This document shows, one piece after another, positions 10,051 to 19,427 of a stretch of DNA of 64,000 nt (position 1 is its first letter; each line of letters opens with the position of its first letter). The position numbers were made by a program, and so were the translations under genes. Source of the stretch: Asticcacaulis sp. ZE23SCel15 (GTDB taxonomy: Bacteria; Pseudomonadota; Alphaproteobacteria; Caulobacterales; Caulobacteraceae); assembly GCF_030505395.1 (NCBI RefSeq), contig NZ_CP130044.1, positions 62,001-126,000 of the forward strand, given 5' to 3'. The notes under the pieces were generated by a model. It was not told the DNA's origin. It worked only from the letters and a program-made list of their open reading frames with translations, and did not search any database.

Positions 10051-12462
10051 TTAAACCGTTTTGGCCGCCACCGTGGTGAACAAACGCACGCCAAACACAG
10101 GCCCGGCCGACTTGCCTTCCTGCGGGTTGAACTTGACCGTGACCTTTTGCTTGCCCTTGGTCAGGTTGTGCGGGATCGGATAGCTAACGTCGATCCAGTC
10201 GCCCGGTTGACGGCCCGACAGGCGTTCATGGGCGATAACCGTGCCATCGATCTCGATCGTGAAGCTGCGGTTGAACTCCGAGCCCCAGTAGGTCGCCTGT
10301 AACACCAATGGGCCAGCATCCTTGCCGTCTTTAGTGACCTTCATATCAAACTGGAAGAAGCCCATGGTGCGGGCATCGCGGCCCTTACGGCCACGATAGA
10401 CCACGGGGAATGAGTTGCCGCCGGTCGTCAGATTATGATCCCGTTCCGGCTGCATTTCGCCCAGGTACATGACATCGACCGAACGCGCCGCCAGTTCCTT
10501 AAGACGGGCCTGCTCTTCGCGGAAGGCGACCTGAGCCGTTGCCCATTCCGCGTCATTGTAGCGGTTGAAATAGACGGCGTTGCGGCGTTCATACTGAGCG
10601 TAGAACGGCTTGAACGTCAGGTCGCCCGGACGGCCAATGCCACTGGTTTTATAGACCGCTTCGGTTGCCGATACCGGCACAATACCGGCCAGCAGATCCG
10701 CACCCACCAGAGCCGGTGCATCGCCCTTATATTCCGGGTCTTCGTCCTTGTTAGGCGCTGGCCCCAGATCGGCAGCCATAACCATCGGCCCACGCAGCAA
10801 CGCCACGACCTTATCATTGCCCGCCGTGCCTTCAAACCGCAGATCCAGCGGCAGATCAAGCGTGACCACATCGCCGGCGCGCCATGTGCGCGTGATCAGG
10901 GCATAGCCCTTATCCATCTTGGCCAGAGCCGGTTTGCCATTGACCAGCAGGGTATTCGATTTCGCCCAGGCGGGAATCCGCACGGCGACGGTGAAGGCTT
11001 TCGCCCCCTGCACGCGCTTGAGCTTGAGCGCGATATTGCCCTCATAGGGGTACTTGGTCAGAAGCTCGAACTCAGCTTTTTTCGCCGCCCAGTTCAGGGT
11101 TGACGGGATAAACAGGTTCACAAACAGCGTATCGCCGCTTTCCCAATAGATCGAGTCGCCGTGCTTGGAGTGGCTTTCGATCCCCGACAGCACACAGCAC
11201 CAGAACGAATTGAACGGCGTTGAATATTCCCGCGCCATGCCCGACATCAGCGGCATCATGTAGGTGAACATGCCGGTCTCAGGATGCTGGTGCGCCAGAA
11301 TATGGTTCAGGTGGGCCCGCTCATAGTAGTCAAAGTATGACGCCTGCGGCGACCAGCTATAGAGATGGCGCGTCAGCTTCATCATATTATAGGTGTTGCA
11401 GCTTTCGCAGGTCTGCTCGGTGATGTGGGCTGAGATGGTGTCCGGCTCAAAGAAATACTCACGGTCGGCATTACCACCAATAGCAAACGAATGGTGATTA
11501 ACCACCCGCTCCCAGAAGAAGCTGGAGGCCTTTTGGTATTCCGGCTTACCCGTAATCTCATAAAGCCGCGCCAGCCCGACCAGTTTTGGCACCTGAGTAT
11601 TGGCGTGGAAATTGGCCAGCTTATCTTCACCGGCTTTCAGCGGATCAAGGACGCGGTTGTCATAGATGCGTTCGGCCAGAACCAGCCAGCGCGGATCTTT
11701 AGTACGAACATAAAGTTCGGCAAACGATTTATTGATGCCGCCGTATTCGCAGGCCAGAACCTTTTGAACCTGCTCGTCATTCAGGGCAGCAAACACCTTT
11801 TCGATATAGCCGCCAAGCCCGATCAGGATCGGGATACCCGCATCATTGCCGGTCAGGGCCTGCACATCCATCAGGCCCGCAAACAGCTTATGCCAGTTAT
11901 AGAACGGCACCCAGCAGCCGTTAAGATCGAAACCGGCCGAGCGGATATCACCGGCCATGATTTCGGGAAAGATTTCCTTACCATCGACGACCGTGCCGTC
12001 TTTGCGCTTACGCATAAAACCGGCGACATAGCCGTCACCGTGGGCGGCCTGAACTTTTTTCAGCTCAGAAATGATGTAGTTGATGCGCGTAATACACTCT
12101 GTGTTGCCCGTCTGGGCATACATCAGCGACAGGGCCGACAGATAGTGGCCCAAAGCCTCCCCGGCAATCGTGTCCGATTCCCAGCCGCCATAGATTTCGC
12201 CCTTGACCGGCAGGCCGGCGAACCTATGGTAGTTATGCAGCAAACGGTCGGGCTCAAGTACCATCAGGTATTTGGTGTTGACCTCAACCGCGTTCAGGAA
12301 CGGCGATGGCAGAAGGCGCACATCCTTCATCGGCACGGGCGACGCCTTCAGCGGCACGGCAGTGGCGGCCATGACCGGCAGGCTCAGGCCACTGATCAAC
12401 GTGGTTGCGGCCACCCCTCCCAGAAGGGCGCGGCGGTTGGTGATAAGGGCGGGTCGGGACAT
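10051..12462 (-). CDS. Tat-exported GH127-family beta-L-arabinofuranosidase (paralogue 2)
   Basis: The start at 12462 gives MSRPALITNRRALLGGVAA, a twin-arginine signal; 15 upstream in-frame codons are not part of it. The 803-residue product is DUF1680/GH127. The zinc-thiolate site is E353 and C355 (TCESCNTYNM) with C422 and C423 (FWCCVLSG). It is collinear residue for residue with the GH127 protein at 41807-44173 through this region, so the two are duplicates. The other copy has CCHGTG after the Cys pair where this one has CCVLSG, which could alter specificity. It is the first gene of a three-gene glycosidase operon and starts about 50 bp from a GntR-type palindrome shared with the divergent DUF885 peptidase gene. 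Confidence 0.88.
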   Translation of the reverse strand: MSRPALITNRRALLGGVAATTLISGLSLPVMAATAVPLKASPVPMKDVRLLPSPFLNAVEVNTKYLMVLEPDRLLHNYHRFAGLPVKGEIYGGWESDTIAGEALGHYLSALSLMYAQTGNTECITRINYIISELKKVQAAHGDGYVAGFMRKRKDGTVVDGKEIFPEIMAGDIRSAGFDLNGCWVPFYNWHKLFAGLMDVQALTGNDAGIPILIGLGGYIEKVFAALNDEQVQKVLACEYGGINKSFAELYVRTKDPRWLVLAERIYDNRVLDPLKAGEDKLANFHANTQVPKLVGLARLYEITGKPEYQKASSFFWERVVNHHSFAIGGNADREYFFEPDTISAHITEQTCESCNTYNMMKLTRHLYSWSPQASYFDYYERAHLNHILAHQHPETGMFTYMMPLMSGMAREYSTPFNSFWCCVLSGIESHSKHGDSIYWESGDTLFVNLFIPSTLNWAAKKAEFELLTKYPYEGNIALKLKRVQGAKAFTVAVRIPAWAKSNTLLVNGKPALAKMDKGYALITRTWRAGDVVTLDLPLDLRFEGTAGNDKVVALLRGPMVMAADLGPAPNKDEDPEYKGDAPALVGADLLAGIVPVSATEAVYKTSGIGRPGDLTFKPFYAQYERRNAVYFNRYNDAEWATAQVAFREEQARLKELAARSVDVMYLGEMQPERDHNLTTGGNSFPVVYRGRKGRDARTMGFFQFDMKVTKDGKDAGPLVLQATYWGSEFNRSFTIEIDGTVIAHERLSGRQPGDWIDVSYPIPHNLTKGKQKVTVKFNPQEGKSAGPVFGVRLFTTVAAKTV

Positions 12463-12510
12463 GATAGCGGCCTCGCAATTTTGAATAGTCAGACAGTTGC
12501 ACCACAATCA

Positions 12511-12530
12511 TTATACTGTATACAATTGTC
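12511..12530. promoter_or_regulatory. GntR-type palindromic operator between the GH127 operon and the DUF885 gene
   Basis: The core ACTGTATACAAT is centred on GTATAC and lies about 50 bp from both divergent start codons. It resembles FadR/VanR-subfamily GntR operators of the ATTGTATACAAT type and recurs across the island. Confidence 0.65.
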
Positions 12531-12570
12531 AAGACACATTGTTTCGTTCTGTTCGTGAGGTCCGCACCCT

Positions 12571-14325
12571 ATGAAGTCCCTGTTCGCCGCCACCGCTATT
12601 GCCGCTGTTTTATCTTTGAGTGCTATGACCTCGTTTGCAGATCCCGCTACCGACACCCGGTTCAAAGACATCTATACCACCGAATGGAAATGGCGCGGCG
12701 AGCAAATGTCGGTCAGCGAAGACATCCCCGCCGATCAGCGCGGCGGTGGCTTGCCTGACGTGTCCAAGGCCGCGCAGGACAAGAAACTGGCCTACTGGCA
12801 GAACGTGCTGAAACAACTGGACGCGCTCGATAAATCCAAACTGTCGGAAAGCTCCGCCGTTGATTATCAGATCTACCGTTTTCAGATCGAAACGCTCTAC
12901 AACGCCCAAAAGTTCAAGACCTATGAGCGTCCACTGGCGGGCGATACCTCGTTCTGGAGCGACCTCAGCTACATCACGGGCGGCACCTACCGGACTGAGG
13001 CCGACTACCGCAATTATCTGCGCCAGTTGAACGACATGCCGCGCTATTTCGGCCAGAACATGGACAATATGCGTAGCGGCATGAAGCGTGGCTTTACCGT
13101 GCCCAAGGTGTCTCTGGCCGGGCGCGATGTGTCGCTGACCACCGTGATTGATGCCAAGGGCGAGAATAACTCATTCTATAAGCCGTTCAAATCCATGCCC
13201 GCCTCAATACCTGCCGACAAACAGGCCGAACTCAAAAAGCTGGCACTTGACGCCATAGCCAAAAGCGTCATCCCCGCTCACCAGTCGGTTCTGACCTTTA
13301 TCACCAAGGAATATGAACCCAAGGCGACCACCAAAATCGGCGCCTATGAGCTGCCCGACGGTAAGGCGTTTTATGCCGCCCAAAGCCGCGAATACACCAC
13401 GCTTGACCTGACGCCGGAGCAAATCCACCAGATCGGCCTTGATGAAGTCGCCAAGATCAAGGCTGAGATGCTTCAGGTCATGAAAGAGGTCAAGTTCGAG
13501 GGCGACCTGCCCGCATTTCTGAACTTCCTGCGCACTGATCCGCAGTTTTATGTAACGAAGCCCCAGGACCTGCTCGACCGCGCCGCCTGGACCGCCAAGG
13601 AATTTGATGCCGTCTCCGGCAAATATTTCGGCCGTCAGCCGCGCATGAGATTCGGCATCTTCCCCGTCGCCCCTGAACTGGCACCATTCTATACCGGCGG
13701 TCGCGGCGGCCCCGGCGGTTACTGGGTCAATACCTATAACCTGCCCGCCCGTCCGCTCTACTCGCTGCCCGCGCTGACCCTGCATGAATCGGCCCCCGGT
13801 CACGCCTTCCAGATGCCGCTGGCGACGGAGAACAAAGGCCTGCCGGAGTTCCGTCAGAATACCTACATCTCCGCTTATGGCGAAGGCTGGGCGTTGTACG
13901 CAGAACGTCTCGGTGTGGAAATGGGCATGTACCATACGCCCTATGAGCATTTTGGGATGCTAAGCTATCAGATGTGGCGCGCCGCCCGTCTGGTGGTCGA
14001 TACCGGCATCCATGCCAAGGGCTGGACCCGTGATCAGACCATGGCCTTCATGCGCGACAACACGGCCTTGTCCGAGCACGAAATCACGACGGAGACCGAC
14101 CGCTATATCGCCTGGCCAGGTCAGGCGTTGAGTTACTACCTCGGCGAAATGGCCATCTGGAATGCCCGCGCCAAGGCCGAAGCCGCACTGGGTGAAAAGT
14201 TCGACATCCGCGCCTTCCACGACACGGTACTGGAACTGGGGTCTGTGCCCTTGCCGGTGCTGGGTTCGGCGGTCGATAAGTTCATCGCCCGTGGCGGCAC
14301 CAGTCCTTATGAGGGCAAGGACTAA
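12571..14325 (+). CDS. DUF885-family exported metallopeptidase
   Basis: A 584-residue protein with a Sec signal peptide (MKSLFAATAIAAVLSLSAM, cleavage near SFA-DP). It carries the DUF885 zinc-peptidase signature: LHESAPGH with H405, E406 and H411, then GEGWALYAE about 30 residues on. DUF885 proteins are thought to be zinc carboxypeptidase-like enzymes; few are characterised. It is followed after 2 bp by a second predicted metallopeptidase (14328), so the two are very probably co-transcribed. Both face away from the GH127/GH43 operon and share its operator. This supports a role in digesting the protein backbone of a glycosylated substrate. Confidence 0.85.
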   Translation: MKSLFAATAIAAVLSLSAMTSFADPATDTRFKDIYTTEWKWRGEQMSVSEDIPADQRGGGLPDVSKAAQDKKLAYWQNVLKQLDALDKSKLSESSAVDYQIYRFQIETLYNAQKFKTYERPLAGDTSFWSDLSYITGGTYRTEADYRNYLRQLNDMPRYFGQNMDNMRSGMKRGFTVPKVSLAGRDVSLTTVIDAKGENNSFYKPFKSMPASIPADKQAELKKLALDAIAKSVIPAHQSVLTFITKEYEPKATTKIGAYELPDGKAFYAAQSREYTTLDLTPEQIHQIGLDEVAKIKAEMLQVMKEVKFEGDLPAFLNFLRTDPQFYVTKPQDLLDRAAWTAKEFDAVSGKYFGRQPRMRFGIFPVAPELAPFYTGGRGGPGGYWVNTYNLPARPLYSLPALTLHESAPGHAFQMPLATENKGLPEFRQNTYISAYGEGWALYAERLGVEMGMYHTPYEHFGMLSYQMWRAARLVVDTGIHAKGWTRDQTMAFMRDNTALSEHEITTETDRYIAWPGQALSYYLGEMAIWNARAKAEAALGEKFDIRAFHDTVLELGSVPLPVLGSAVDKFIARGGTSPYEGKD

Positions 14326-14327
14326 CC

Positions 14328-15233
14328 ATGAAAGCGGCGGGACTTCTGACACTGGCATTGGTAGCGGGGGCGTGTGCGCCCTTACCCTACGCCAAGGCAG
14401 AAATGGGTAATTATTCTCAGCGGATTATCACCGCCCCGCCGCCGGCCTTGGGTCTTGATCCGTTTTACACTAAATATGCAGACGCCAGTGGCATACCGGT
14501 CACCACCTCATCCAAGGTGCCGGATGATGCCCTGCTCGCCGCCCGCGATATCGTGATTTACCTATTGAGCGAACGGCCGGATCTGCGCGACGCCCTGATC
14601 CGTGAAGGGGCGCGCGTCGGCGTTATGGCAGTGGATGAGACCACCACCGACCTGCCCGAACAAAGCCACTGGAAAAAACCAGCCAAAGACGATCCACGCC
14701 TGTCGAAATGCGATGTCCGCGACTATGACACCACCATCGGCAAAATGAGCGACCGCGACTACTGGGCGATGCGCGCCCGCGGCATGGGCGGGCTTTACAC
14801 GACGGGGGCGGCGGAAAATATCTTAGGCGTTCCCGGCACCCGCTATTACGGCGAAAACATTCTGGTGCACGAATTTTCGCATAACATCCTGAACGCCATC
14901 CGAACTACCGATCCGGCCTTGATGACGCGCATTGAGGCCGCCTTTGCCAACGCCAAGGCTAAGGGCCTGTGGCGCGGAGCCTATATGGCGCTCAATATTG
15001 ATGAATACTGGGCCGAAGGCACCCAGTTCTGGTTCAACTCCAACAAAGCCTATAAGACCGACGATGTCATGATCGCCACCTCCGATGACCTTAAAACCCA
15101 CGATCCAGAATTGTATAAAGTGCTGTCAGAAGTCTACCGCCGTGATCACCGCATCCCAACCGATGCGTTCTACATGCACCCGGCCCGTCTTAACGTGGCC
15201 AAGGCCGACCTGGTCAATGATTGCTATTCGTAA
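14328..15233 (+). CDS. Zincin-type metallopeptidase lipoprotein
   Basis: A 301-residue protein. MKAAGLLTLALVAGAC is a lipoprotein signal (Cys16). A zincin helix HEFSHN has H181, E182 and H185, and a downstream EYWAEGTQFWF block (E226 and E230) offers the third metal ligand, the gluzincin arrangement. No exact family is recognised; it recalls ATLF-like or collagen-acting zincins, but that is weak. It starts 2 bp after the DUF885 stop and is probably translated from the same message. Placement suggests an outer-membrane-anchored or periplasmic endopeptidase acting with DUF885. Cys129 and Cys299 could form a disulfide. Confidence 0.65.
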   Translation: MKAAGLLTLALVAGACAPLPYAKAEMGNYSQRIITAPPPALGLDPFYTKYADASGIPVTTSSKVPDDALLAARDIVIYLLSERPDLRDALIREGARVGVMAVDETTTDLPEQSHWKKPAKDDPRLSKCDVRDYDTTIGKMSDRDYWAMRARGMGGLYTTGAAENILGVPGTRYYGENILVHEFSHNILNAIRTTDPALMTRIEAAFANAKAKGLWRGAYMALNIDEYWAEGTQFWFNSNKAYKTDDVMIATSDDLKTHDPELYKVLSEVYRRDHRIPTDAFYMHPARLNVAKADLVNDCYS

Positions 15234-15305
15234 AATTAGAGAGGTGCCCTAAATGCAATTGTGGTAGGCTGCCCCAAATGCAACCATAAATATACAGCGG
15301 CATCT

Positions 15306-15848
15306 ATGAAAAAGCTCTTATTAATCCTAATATCCTTAGCCGTTATAGGATGCGAAACAAAACCCATTGTAGAAAGTTCGAGTTTTGATGCGAATATAGT
15401 ATCGGCCATAGCCCCAAACTGCGCTGAAGTATGCCCACACTTGAAAGTGGATATTGAGTTCAAAAATCCTACGGATATTCTATATTGTGTTCCGGGAGGC
15501 ATTTTTACTGATTATGCCGCAATTGGCAGCATCGAGATTGAAAACAAAGCAACGAAGGAAATTTACAGGCAAATTACCCCATCTGACTATATGACAGATA
15601 TGAGAGCAGATAATCTCACTCCATTCATAAATCTAGTTGAGGATAGTACACAAGTCATAGTCCAGAGGGGTAGCAACCATGTTGCTGTCATTACTCTCAC
15701 AGACCAATTTGACTTCCCTAATGAACCATCAAACGCGATCTTTCGCCTTGTCGCATACCCATGCGACAAGGATTTTCGAAATAAGTTTCCAATTATATCA
15801 AAGGATATTTACGCCGATATCGTAATTGAAGATGGTTCTCCGGATTAA
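15306..15848 (+). CDS. Hypothetical lipoprotein, AT-rich
   Basis: A 180-residue product starting MKKLLLILISLAVIGCET, with a clear lipobox (VIGC). An upstream in-frame start would put 15 hydrophilic residues before the signal and was rejected. The mature part has several Cys residues (NCAEVCPH) and looks mostly beta-stranded; I do not recognise a family. Base composition is clearly more AT-rich than the genes either side, and codons such as ATA and AAA are common. This suggests recent acquisition. It converges on the M24 peptidase gene and overlaps its stop by about 3 bp. No function is proposed. Confidence 0.7.
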   Translation: MKKLLLILISLAVIGCETKPIVESSSFDANIVSAIAPNCAEVCPHLKVDIEFKNPTDILYCVPGGIFTDYAAIGSIEIENKATKEIYRQITPSDYMTDMRADNLTPFINLVEDSTQVIVQRGSNHVAVITLTDQFDFPNEPSNAIFRLVAYPCDKDFRNKFPIISKDIYADIVIEDGSPD

Positions 15849-17023
15849 AGCCTATCAATCGCCGCCTGCGGTTCCGTAAACCACTTGGCACCGGATTCGG
15901 TGACATACATATGGTCTTCCAGACGGATACCAAAGCGTTCCGGCACCACGATCATCGGCTCATTGGAAAAGCACATGCCGGGGGCCAAAAGCGTCTTATC
16001 GCCGCGCACCAGATAGGCCGGTTCGTGGATGGCAAGCCCTATACCATGCCCGGTGCGGTGCGGCGTACCAGGCAGGTTATAGTCCGGCCCCAGACCGTGT
16101 TTCTCTAAGATAGCGCGGGCGGCATAGTCGACGCTTTCGCACGGTTTACCGACCTCGACCGCCGCAAAGGCTGCCGCTTGGGCTTCCTTTTCGATGTCCC
16201 AGATGCGCTGCTGCTCCGGTGTCGCCTGCCCGTAGATATAGGTGCGGGTGATGTCGGAGGTGTAGCCCTGCACGTAGCAGCCGGTATCAATCAGCACCAG
16301 ATCGTTTTCGTTTAAGGTCTGCACACCCGGCAGGCCGTGCGGATAGGCGGTGGCGTGGCCGAACTGCACAATCACAAACGAATTGCCCGCCGCCCCCATC
16401 TTACGGTGTGCGGCTTCGATGAAGTTGATGACCTCGGTCGTCGTGATGCCGTCGCGCAGGATTCGCGCCGCCGCCCTATGGACGATCTCGGTCATGGATT
16501 TCGCCTGCTGCATCAGGGCCAGTTCGGCAGAGGATTTATACATCCGACAGCCATTGATGACTGAGGATGCCTCCTGAATCGCCAGTCCCGTTTCGCGCAT
16601 CAAACGGCTAACCATCTCAAACGACAGGGCCGGATCAACGGCAATGACCCCACCGCCCCAGTCGGACATGGCCTGCTTGATCAGGGCGTAGGGGCTTTCG
16701 TCCTCCTGCCACAGACGCAGCTCAGCCGGAATTTTCAGATCGGCCTCTAACGACCCGCGCTCAAAAAACGGGCAGATAATGACCGGCTCACCATCCACAG
16801 GCAACAACATGGCCACCAGCCGTTCCGACGCGCCCCACGGCACCCCGGCGAAATAACGAAGCGACGCCCCCGCCCCGACCAGCAGCGCCTTGGCCCCCAT
16901 GTCACGGGTCAGCCGACGTGCCTTATTTAAGCGCGTCTGATATTCCTCAGCCGGGATAGCGTCCGCCGCCACCGGGGGCTTAAGTTTGGCCAGTTCGGCC
17001 TCAATCGTCGATCCACCAATCAT
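15845..17023 (-). CDS. M24-family Xaa-Pro peptidase (prolidase-like)
   Basis: The 392-residue product begins MIGGSTIEAELAKL; the start at 17023 is preceded by AAAGGA at good spacing, while a start 18 bp upstream would be closer to the previous gene. The pita-bread fold C-terminal domain shows all five metal ligands: D246 (IDTGCY), D257 (TSDITRT), H326 (RTGHGIGL), E355 (SNEPM) and E369 (RLEDHMY). No signal peptide, so it is cytoplasmic. M24B enzymes cleave Xaa-Pro or release the residue before Pro. It lies 10 bp after the D-amino-acid dehydrogenase gene in one operon, which fits hydrolysis of imported Xaa-Hyp or Xaa-Pro peptides before hydroxyproline breakdown. Confidence 0.88.
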   Translation of the reverse strand: MIGGSTIEAELAKLKPPVAADAIPAEEYQTRLNKARRLTRDMGAKALLVGAGASLRYFAGVPWGASERLVAMLLPVDGEPVIICPFFERGSLEADLKIPAELRLWQEDESPYALIKQAMSDWGGGVIAVDPALSFEMVSRLMRETGLAIQEASSVINGCRMYKSSAELALMQQAKSMTEIVHRAAARILRDGITTTEVINFIEAAHRKMGAAGNSFVIVQFGHATAYPHGLPGVQTLNENDLVLIDTGCYVQGYTSDITRTYIYGQATPEQQRIWDIEKEAQAAAFAAVEVGKPCESVDYAARAILEKHGLGPDYNLPGTPHRTGHGIGLAIHEPAYLVRGDKTLLAPGMCFSNEPMIVVPERFGIRLEDHMYVTESGAKWFTEPQAAIDRL

Positions 17024-17033
17024 AGTAAGTCCT

Positions 17034-18260
17034 TTACGCAAATCGTTTTAAATCAAAGGCCTTGGGCGCATGTCCGGTCATAACCATATCGGCCACGATC
17101 TCACCGGTCACCGGCCCCAGCGTCAGGCCCAGATGCTGATGGCCGAACGCATAATAAAGATTGTCAGCCTTATCGCTTTTACCGATGGCGGGCAAATAAT
17201 CCGGCAGGGTCGGTCGCGATCCGATCCATTCCGCGCCCTCGCCCTCAAATGGCAGACCCAGCGCCTTGACATGGCCACGCAGCCGTTGCCATTTGCGCAC
17301 ATCGGCGGGCGCATCCGGCCGGTTAAGCTCCACAAAACTGGCCGCGCGCAGCCCGCTTTCAAAGCCCGTCACGATCATGGAGCGGTCTTCAAACACCACC
17401 GGCGGCAAGCCTGTGGGCCAGCCATGCTGCGCCGTCTGAATGTGATAACCGCGCTCGGCAATGATTGGGACGCGGTGTCCCAAAGGCTCCAGCAGGGTCT
17501 TTGACCCCACGCCCGCACTAATGATCACGCGATCTGCGGTCAGTATCTCTCCGCCTTTAAGTTTTACGAAAGCCTGCCCGCCTTCGACGTTAAGAGCGGC
17601 CACGGACTTATAGTAGATCACCCCGCCCCGTTCGACAAAGACCGCTTCCAGCGTTTTCAGAAGACGGGCGGTGTCGCTGACCTGCCCGGTATTTTCAAAC
17701 CGGATAGCGCCTGCGATCGGCGCTTTAGTAATGGCCTTCAACTGCGCCATTTCATCATCGGTTGCCTCATGAAAGCGCGCCGTGCCGGTGTCGGTGGCCT
17801 TCCAGTCCGCCAGCCCCTTGGCCGCACTTTCCGGCGTCTCCCATATAACAAAGTGTCCGTCTTCGTGCAGCAGGTCAGTAGCCCCTATGTCCGCCACCCT
17901 GCGCTTCCAGGCCGGCATGGCCTCCGCGATCAAAGCCGACAGGGCGGTTTTGCCCTTGGCGAACTGCGCCGGAACTGATGCCTTAAGCAGCCGAAACGAA
18001 AACGGCAGCCACTCCCCAAAACCTGCGGCCGGAAACGATAATGCCCCGCCGAGCGCGAACCAGCGCTTAAACGCCGATTTGACCATGGCCATCGACGCCA
18101 GAGGTTCAACCTGCTCAATCGCAATATGCCCGGCATTGCCATAGGATGCGGCCTTGCGCACCGGCTCAGCTTCCAGCAGGATAACGCTAATATTCTTGTT
18201 CTGGAGCGCCAGAGCGATGTTCAAACCCACCACGCCACCGCCGACCACAATCGCCTTCAT
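17034..18260 (-). CDS. FAD-dependent D-amino-acid dehydrogenase (probable cis-4-hydroxy-D-proline dehydrogenase)
   Basis: A 408-residue DadA-type oxidoreductase. The N-terminal Rossmann motif is VVGGGVVGLNIALAL, followed by ASYGNAGHI, a typical DadA/hydroxyproline-dehydrogenase block. The C terminus has the second FAD-binding stretch (YYAFGHQHLGLTLGP). Family members oxidise D-amino acids to imino acids. Here the epimerase and DapA-like deaminase genes lie just across the divergent promoter, so the likely reaction is cis-4-hydroxy-D-proline to 1-pyrroline-4-hydroxy-2-carboxylate. It is followed 10 bp later by the M24 peptidase. The operator at about 18.3 kb lies between it and the deaminase gene. 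Confidence 0.82.
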   Translation of the reverse strand: MKAIVVGGGVVGLNIALALQNKNISVILLEAEPVRKAASYGNAGHIAIEQVEPLASMAMVKSAFKRWFALGGALSFPAAGFGEWLPFSFRLLKASVPAQFAKGKTALSALIAEAMPAWKRRVADIGATDLLHEDGHFVIWETPESAAKGLADWKATDTGTARFHEATDDEMAQLKAITKAPIAGAIRFENTGQVSDTARLLKTLEAVFVERGGVIYYKSVAALNVEGGQAFVKLKGGEILTADRVIISAGVGSKTLLEPLGHRVPIIAERGYHIQTAQHGWPTGLPPVVFEDRSMIVTGFESGLRAASFVELNRPDAPADVRKWQRLRGHVKALGLPFEGEGAEWIGSRPTLPDYLPAIGKSDKADNLYYAFGHQHLGLTLGPVTGEIVADMVMTGHAPKAFDLKRFA

Positions 18261-18295
18261 TTAACCGACCAATCTGTGTTGCATTACACCATCGC

Positions 18296-18314
18296 ATATA
18301 GTATACGGTATATG
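18296..18314. promoter_or_regulatory. GntR-type operator between the dehydrogenase and DapA-like genes
   Basis: ATATAGTATACGGTATATG contains the GTATAC core (18301-18306) and is close to a double palindrome. It lies about 36 bp and 30 bp from the two divergent start codons. Confidence 0.65.
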
Positions 18315-18344
18315 TTCCTATACAAAACTCAGGAGTAGTATAAA

Positions 18345-19259
18345 ATGAAAATCGATTGGCAGGGTGTGTTTCCGGCCGTTACCACGCAATTTAACGAAGA
18401 TCTTTCAATCGATTATGCTGACAGTCAGCGCGTCGTCGATGACCTGATCAATGACGGTGTCACCGGTATCATCGCGCTCGGCACCTGCGGCGAAAACAAT
18501 TCTCTTGAGCCGGACGAAAAGCGTAAACTCCTGACCGCTATCGTCGAAGTCGTCGCCGGTCGCGTGCCGGTTGTTGTCGGCACCTCTGAACTGACTACCC
18601 CGCGCGCTGTATCATTTGCCAAGGACGCCGAAAAGATCGGCGCCACCGGCCTGATGCTGCTGCCCGCCATGGTCTATGTGCCTAAGACCGCTGAACTGGT
18701 TGAGCACTTCACGCAGGTGGCCAATGCGACCTCGCTGCCGATCATGCTTTATAACAACCCGACCGCCTACCGCGTAAACATCGGCAACGATGCGCTGGAA
18801 GCCCTGCGCCCGGTTAAGAACATTGTCGCCATCAAGGAATCGGCTGCCGATACCCGCCGCTTCACCGACGTTTACAACGCCTTTGGTGACCGTTATTCGA
18901 TCTTTGCCGGTCTGGATGATGTGGCCTATGAAGGCCTGCTGCTGGGTGCCCAGGGCTGGGTTTCCGGCCTGACTTCGGCCTTCCCGGCCGAATCGGTTCT
19001 GCTGGTTAAGGCGCTTAAGGCCGGTGACCTGAAGACCGCACTTGAAATCTACCGCTGGTTCCTGCCGCTGCTGCACCTTGATGCTGATCATGACCTCGTT
19101 CAGTCGATCAAGCTGGCTGAGCAGATCATGGGCCGCGGGTCTGAGCGCGTGCGTATGCCGCGCCTGCCGCTGACGGGTGCGCGCCGCGCCGAAGTCACCA
19201 AGATGGTTGAAGAGGCCGCAGCTTCGCGTCCTTCGCTGTCGATCAACAAAGCCGCTTAG
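18345..19259 (+). CDS. DapA-family lyase, probable 1-pyrroline-4-hydroxy-2-carboxylate deaminase
   Basis: A 304-residue class I aldolase-fold protein of the DHDPS/NAL superfamily. The Schiff-base lysine is K164 (AIKESA), the conserved tyrosine Y136 (LYNNP), and the GTCGEN phosphate/carboxylate loop is at 46-51. Within this superfamily it could be dihydrodipicolinate synthase, but a biosynthetic dapA would not be expected here. The gene faces the D-amino-acid dehydrogenase and precedes the hydroxyproline epimerase, the arrangement of hydroxyproline catabolic clusters (LhpI/HypD). The expected product is alpha-ketoglutarate semialdehyde plus ammonia. The dehydrogenase that would complete the route to 2-oxoglutarate is not in the window. 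Confidence 0.82.
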   Translation: MKIDWQGVFPAVTTQFNEDLSIDYADSQRVVDDLINDGVTGIIALGTCGENNSLEPDEKRKLLTAIVEVVAGRVPVVVGTSELTTPRAVSFAKDAEKIGATGLMLLPAMVYVPKTAELVEHFTQVANATSLPIMLYNNPTAYRVNIGNDALEALRPVKNIVAIKESAADTRRFTDVYNAFGDRYSIFAGLDDVAYEGLLLGAQGWVSGLTSAFPAESVLLVKALKAGDLKTALEIYRWFLPLLHLDADHDLVQSIKLAEQIMGRGSERVRMPRLPLTGARRAEVTKMVEEAAASRPSLSINKAA

Positions 19260-19263
19260 TATC

Positions 19264-19287
19264 ATGGGGGGAGTTACCTCCCCCCAT
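19264..19287 (+). terminator. Hairpin after the DapA-like gene
   Basis: ATGGGGGGAG and CTCCCCCCAT form a perfect 10-bp stem with a 4-nt loop just past the stop codon. There is no T-run, so it is a weak terminator or an mRNA 3'-end stabiliser. Confidence 0.4.
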
Positions 19288-19427
19288 GTGCCCCCCTGTA
19301 GAATATTGAGAAAAATCCGCTTGAAGCGGTTCCACGCGGATTTTCGCTTTCCTTTCTTCACTTCCCTGGCATTACACGGCAAAGTATTTGCGGCTTTGCT
19401 GCCAAACTCTGTCCGTGAGTATGTTTT

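Noticed and set aside
11491-12558. 355-codon open frame antisense to GH127 paralogue 2
   Set aside because: It covers the conserved GH127 N-terminal half and crosses the operator; no domain or ribosome site supports it.
18345-19259. Biosynthetic dapA (dihydrodipicolinate synthase)
   Set aside because: The fold cannot tell them apart, but the divergent D-amino-acid dehydrogenase, adjacent Hyp epimerase and island-type operator favour the hydroxyproline deaminase.
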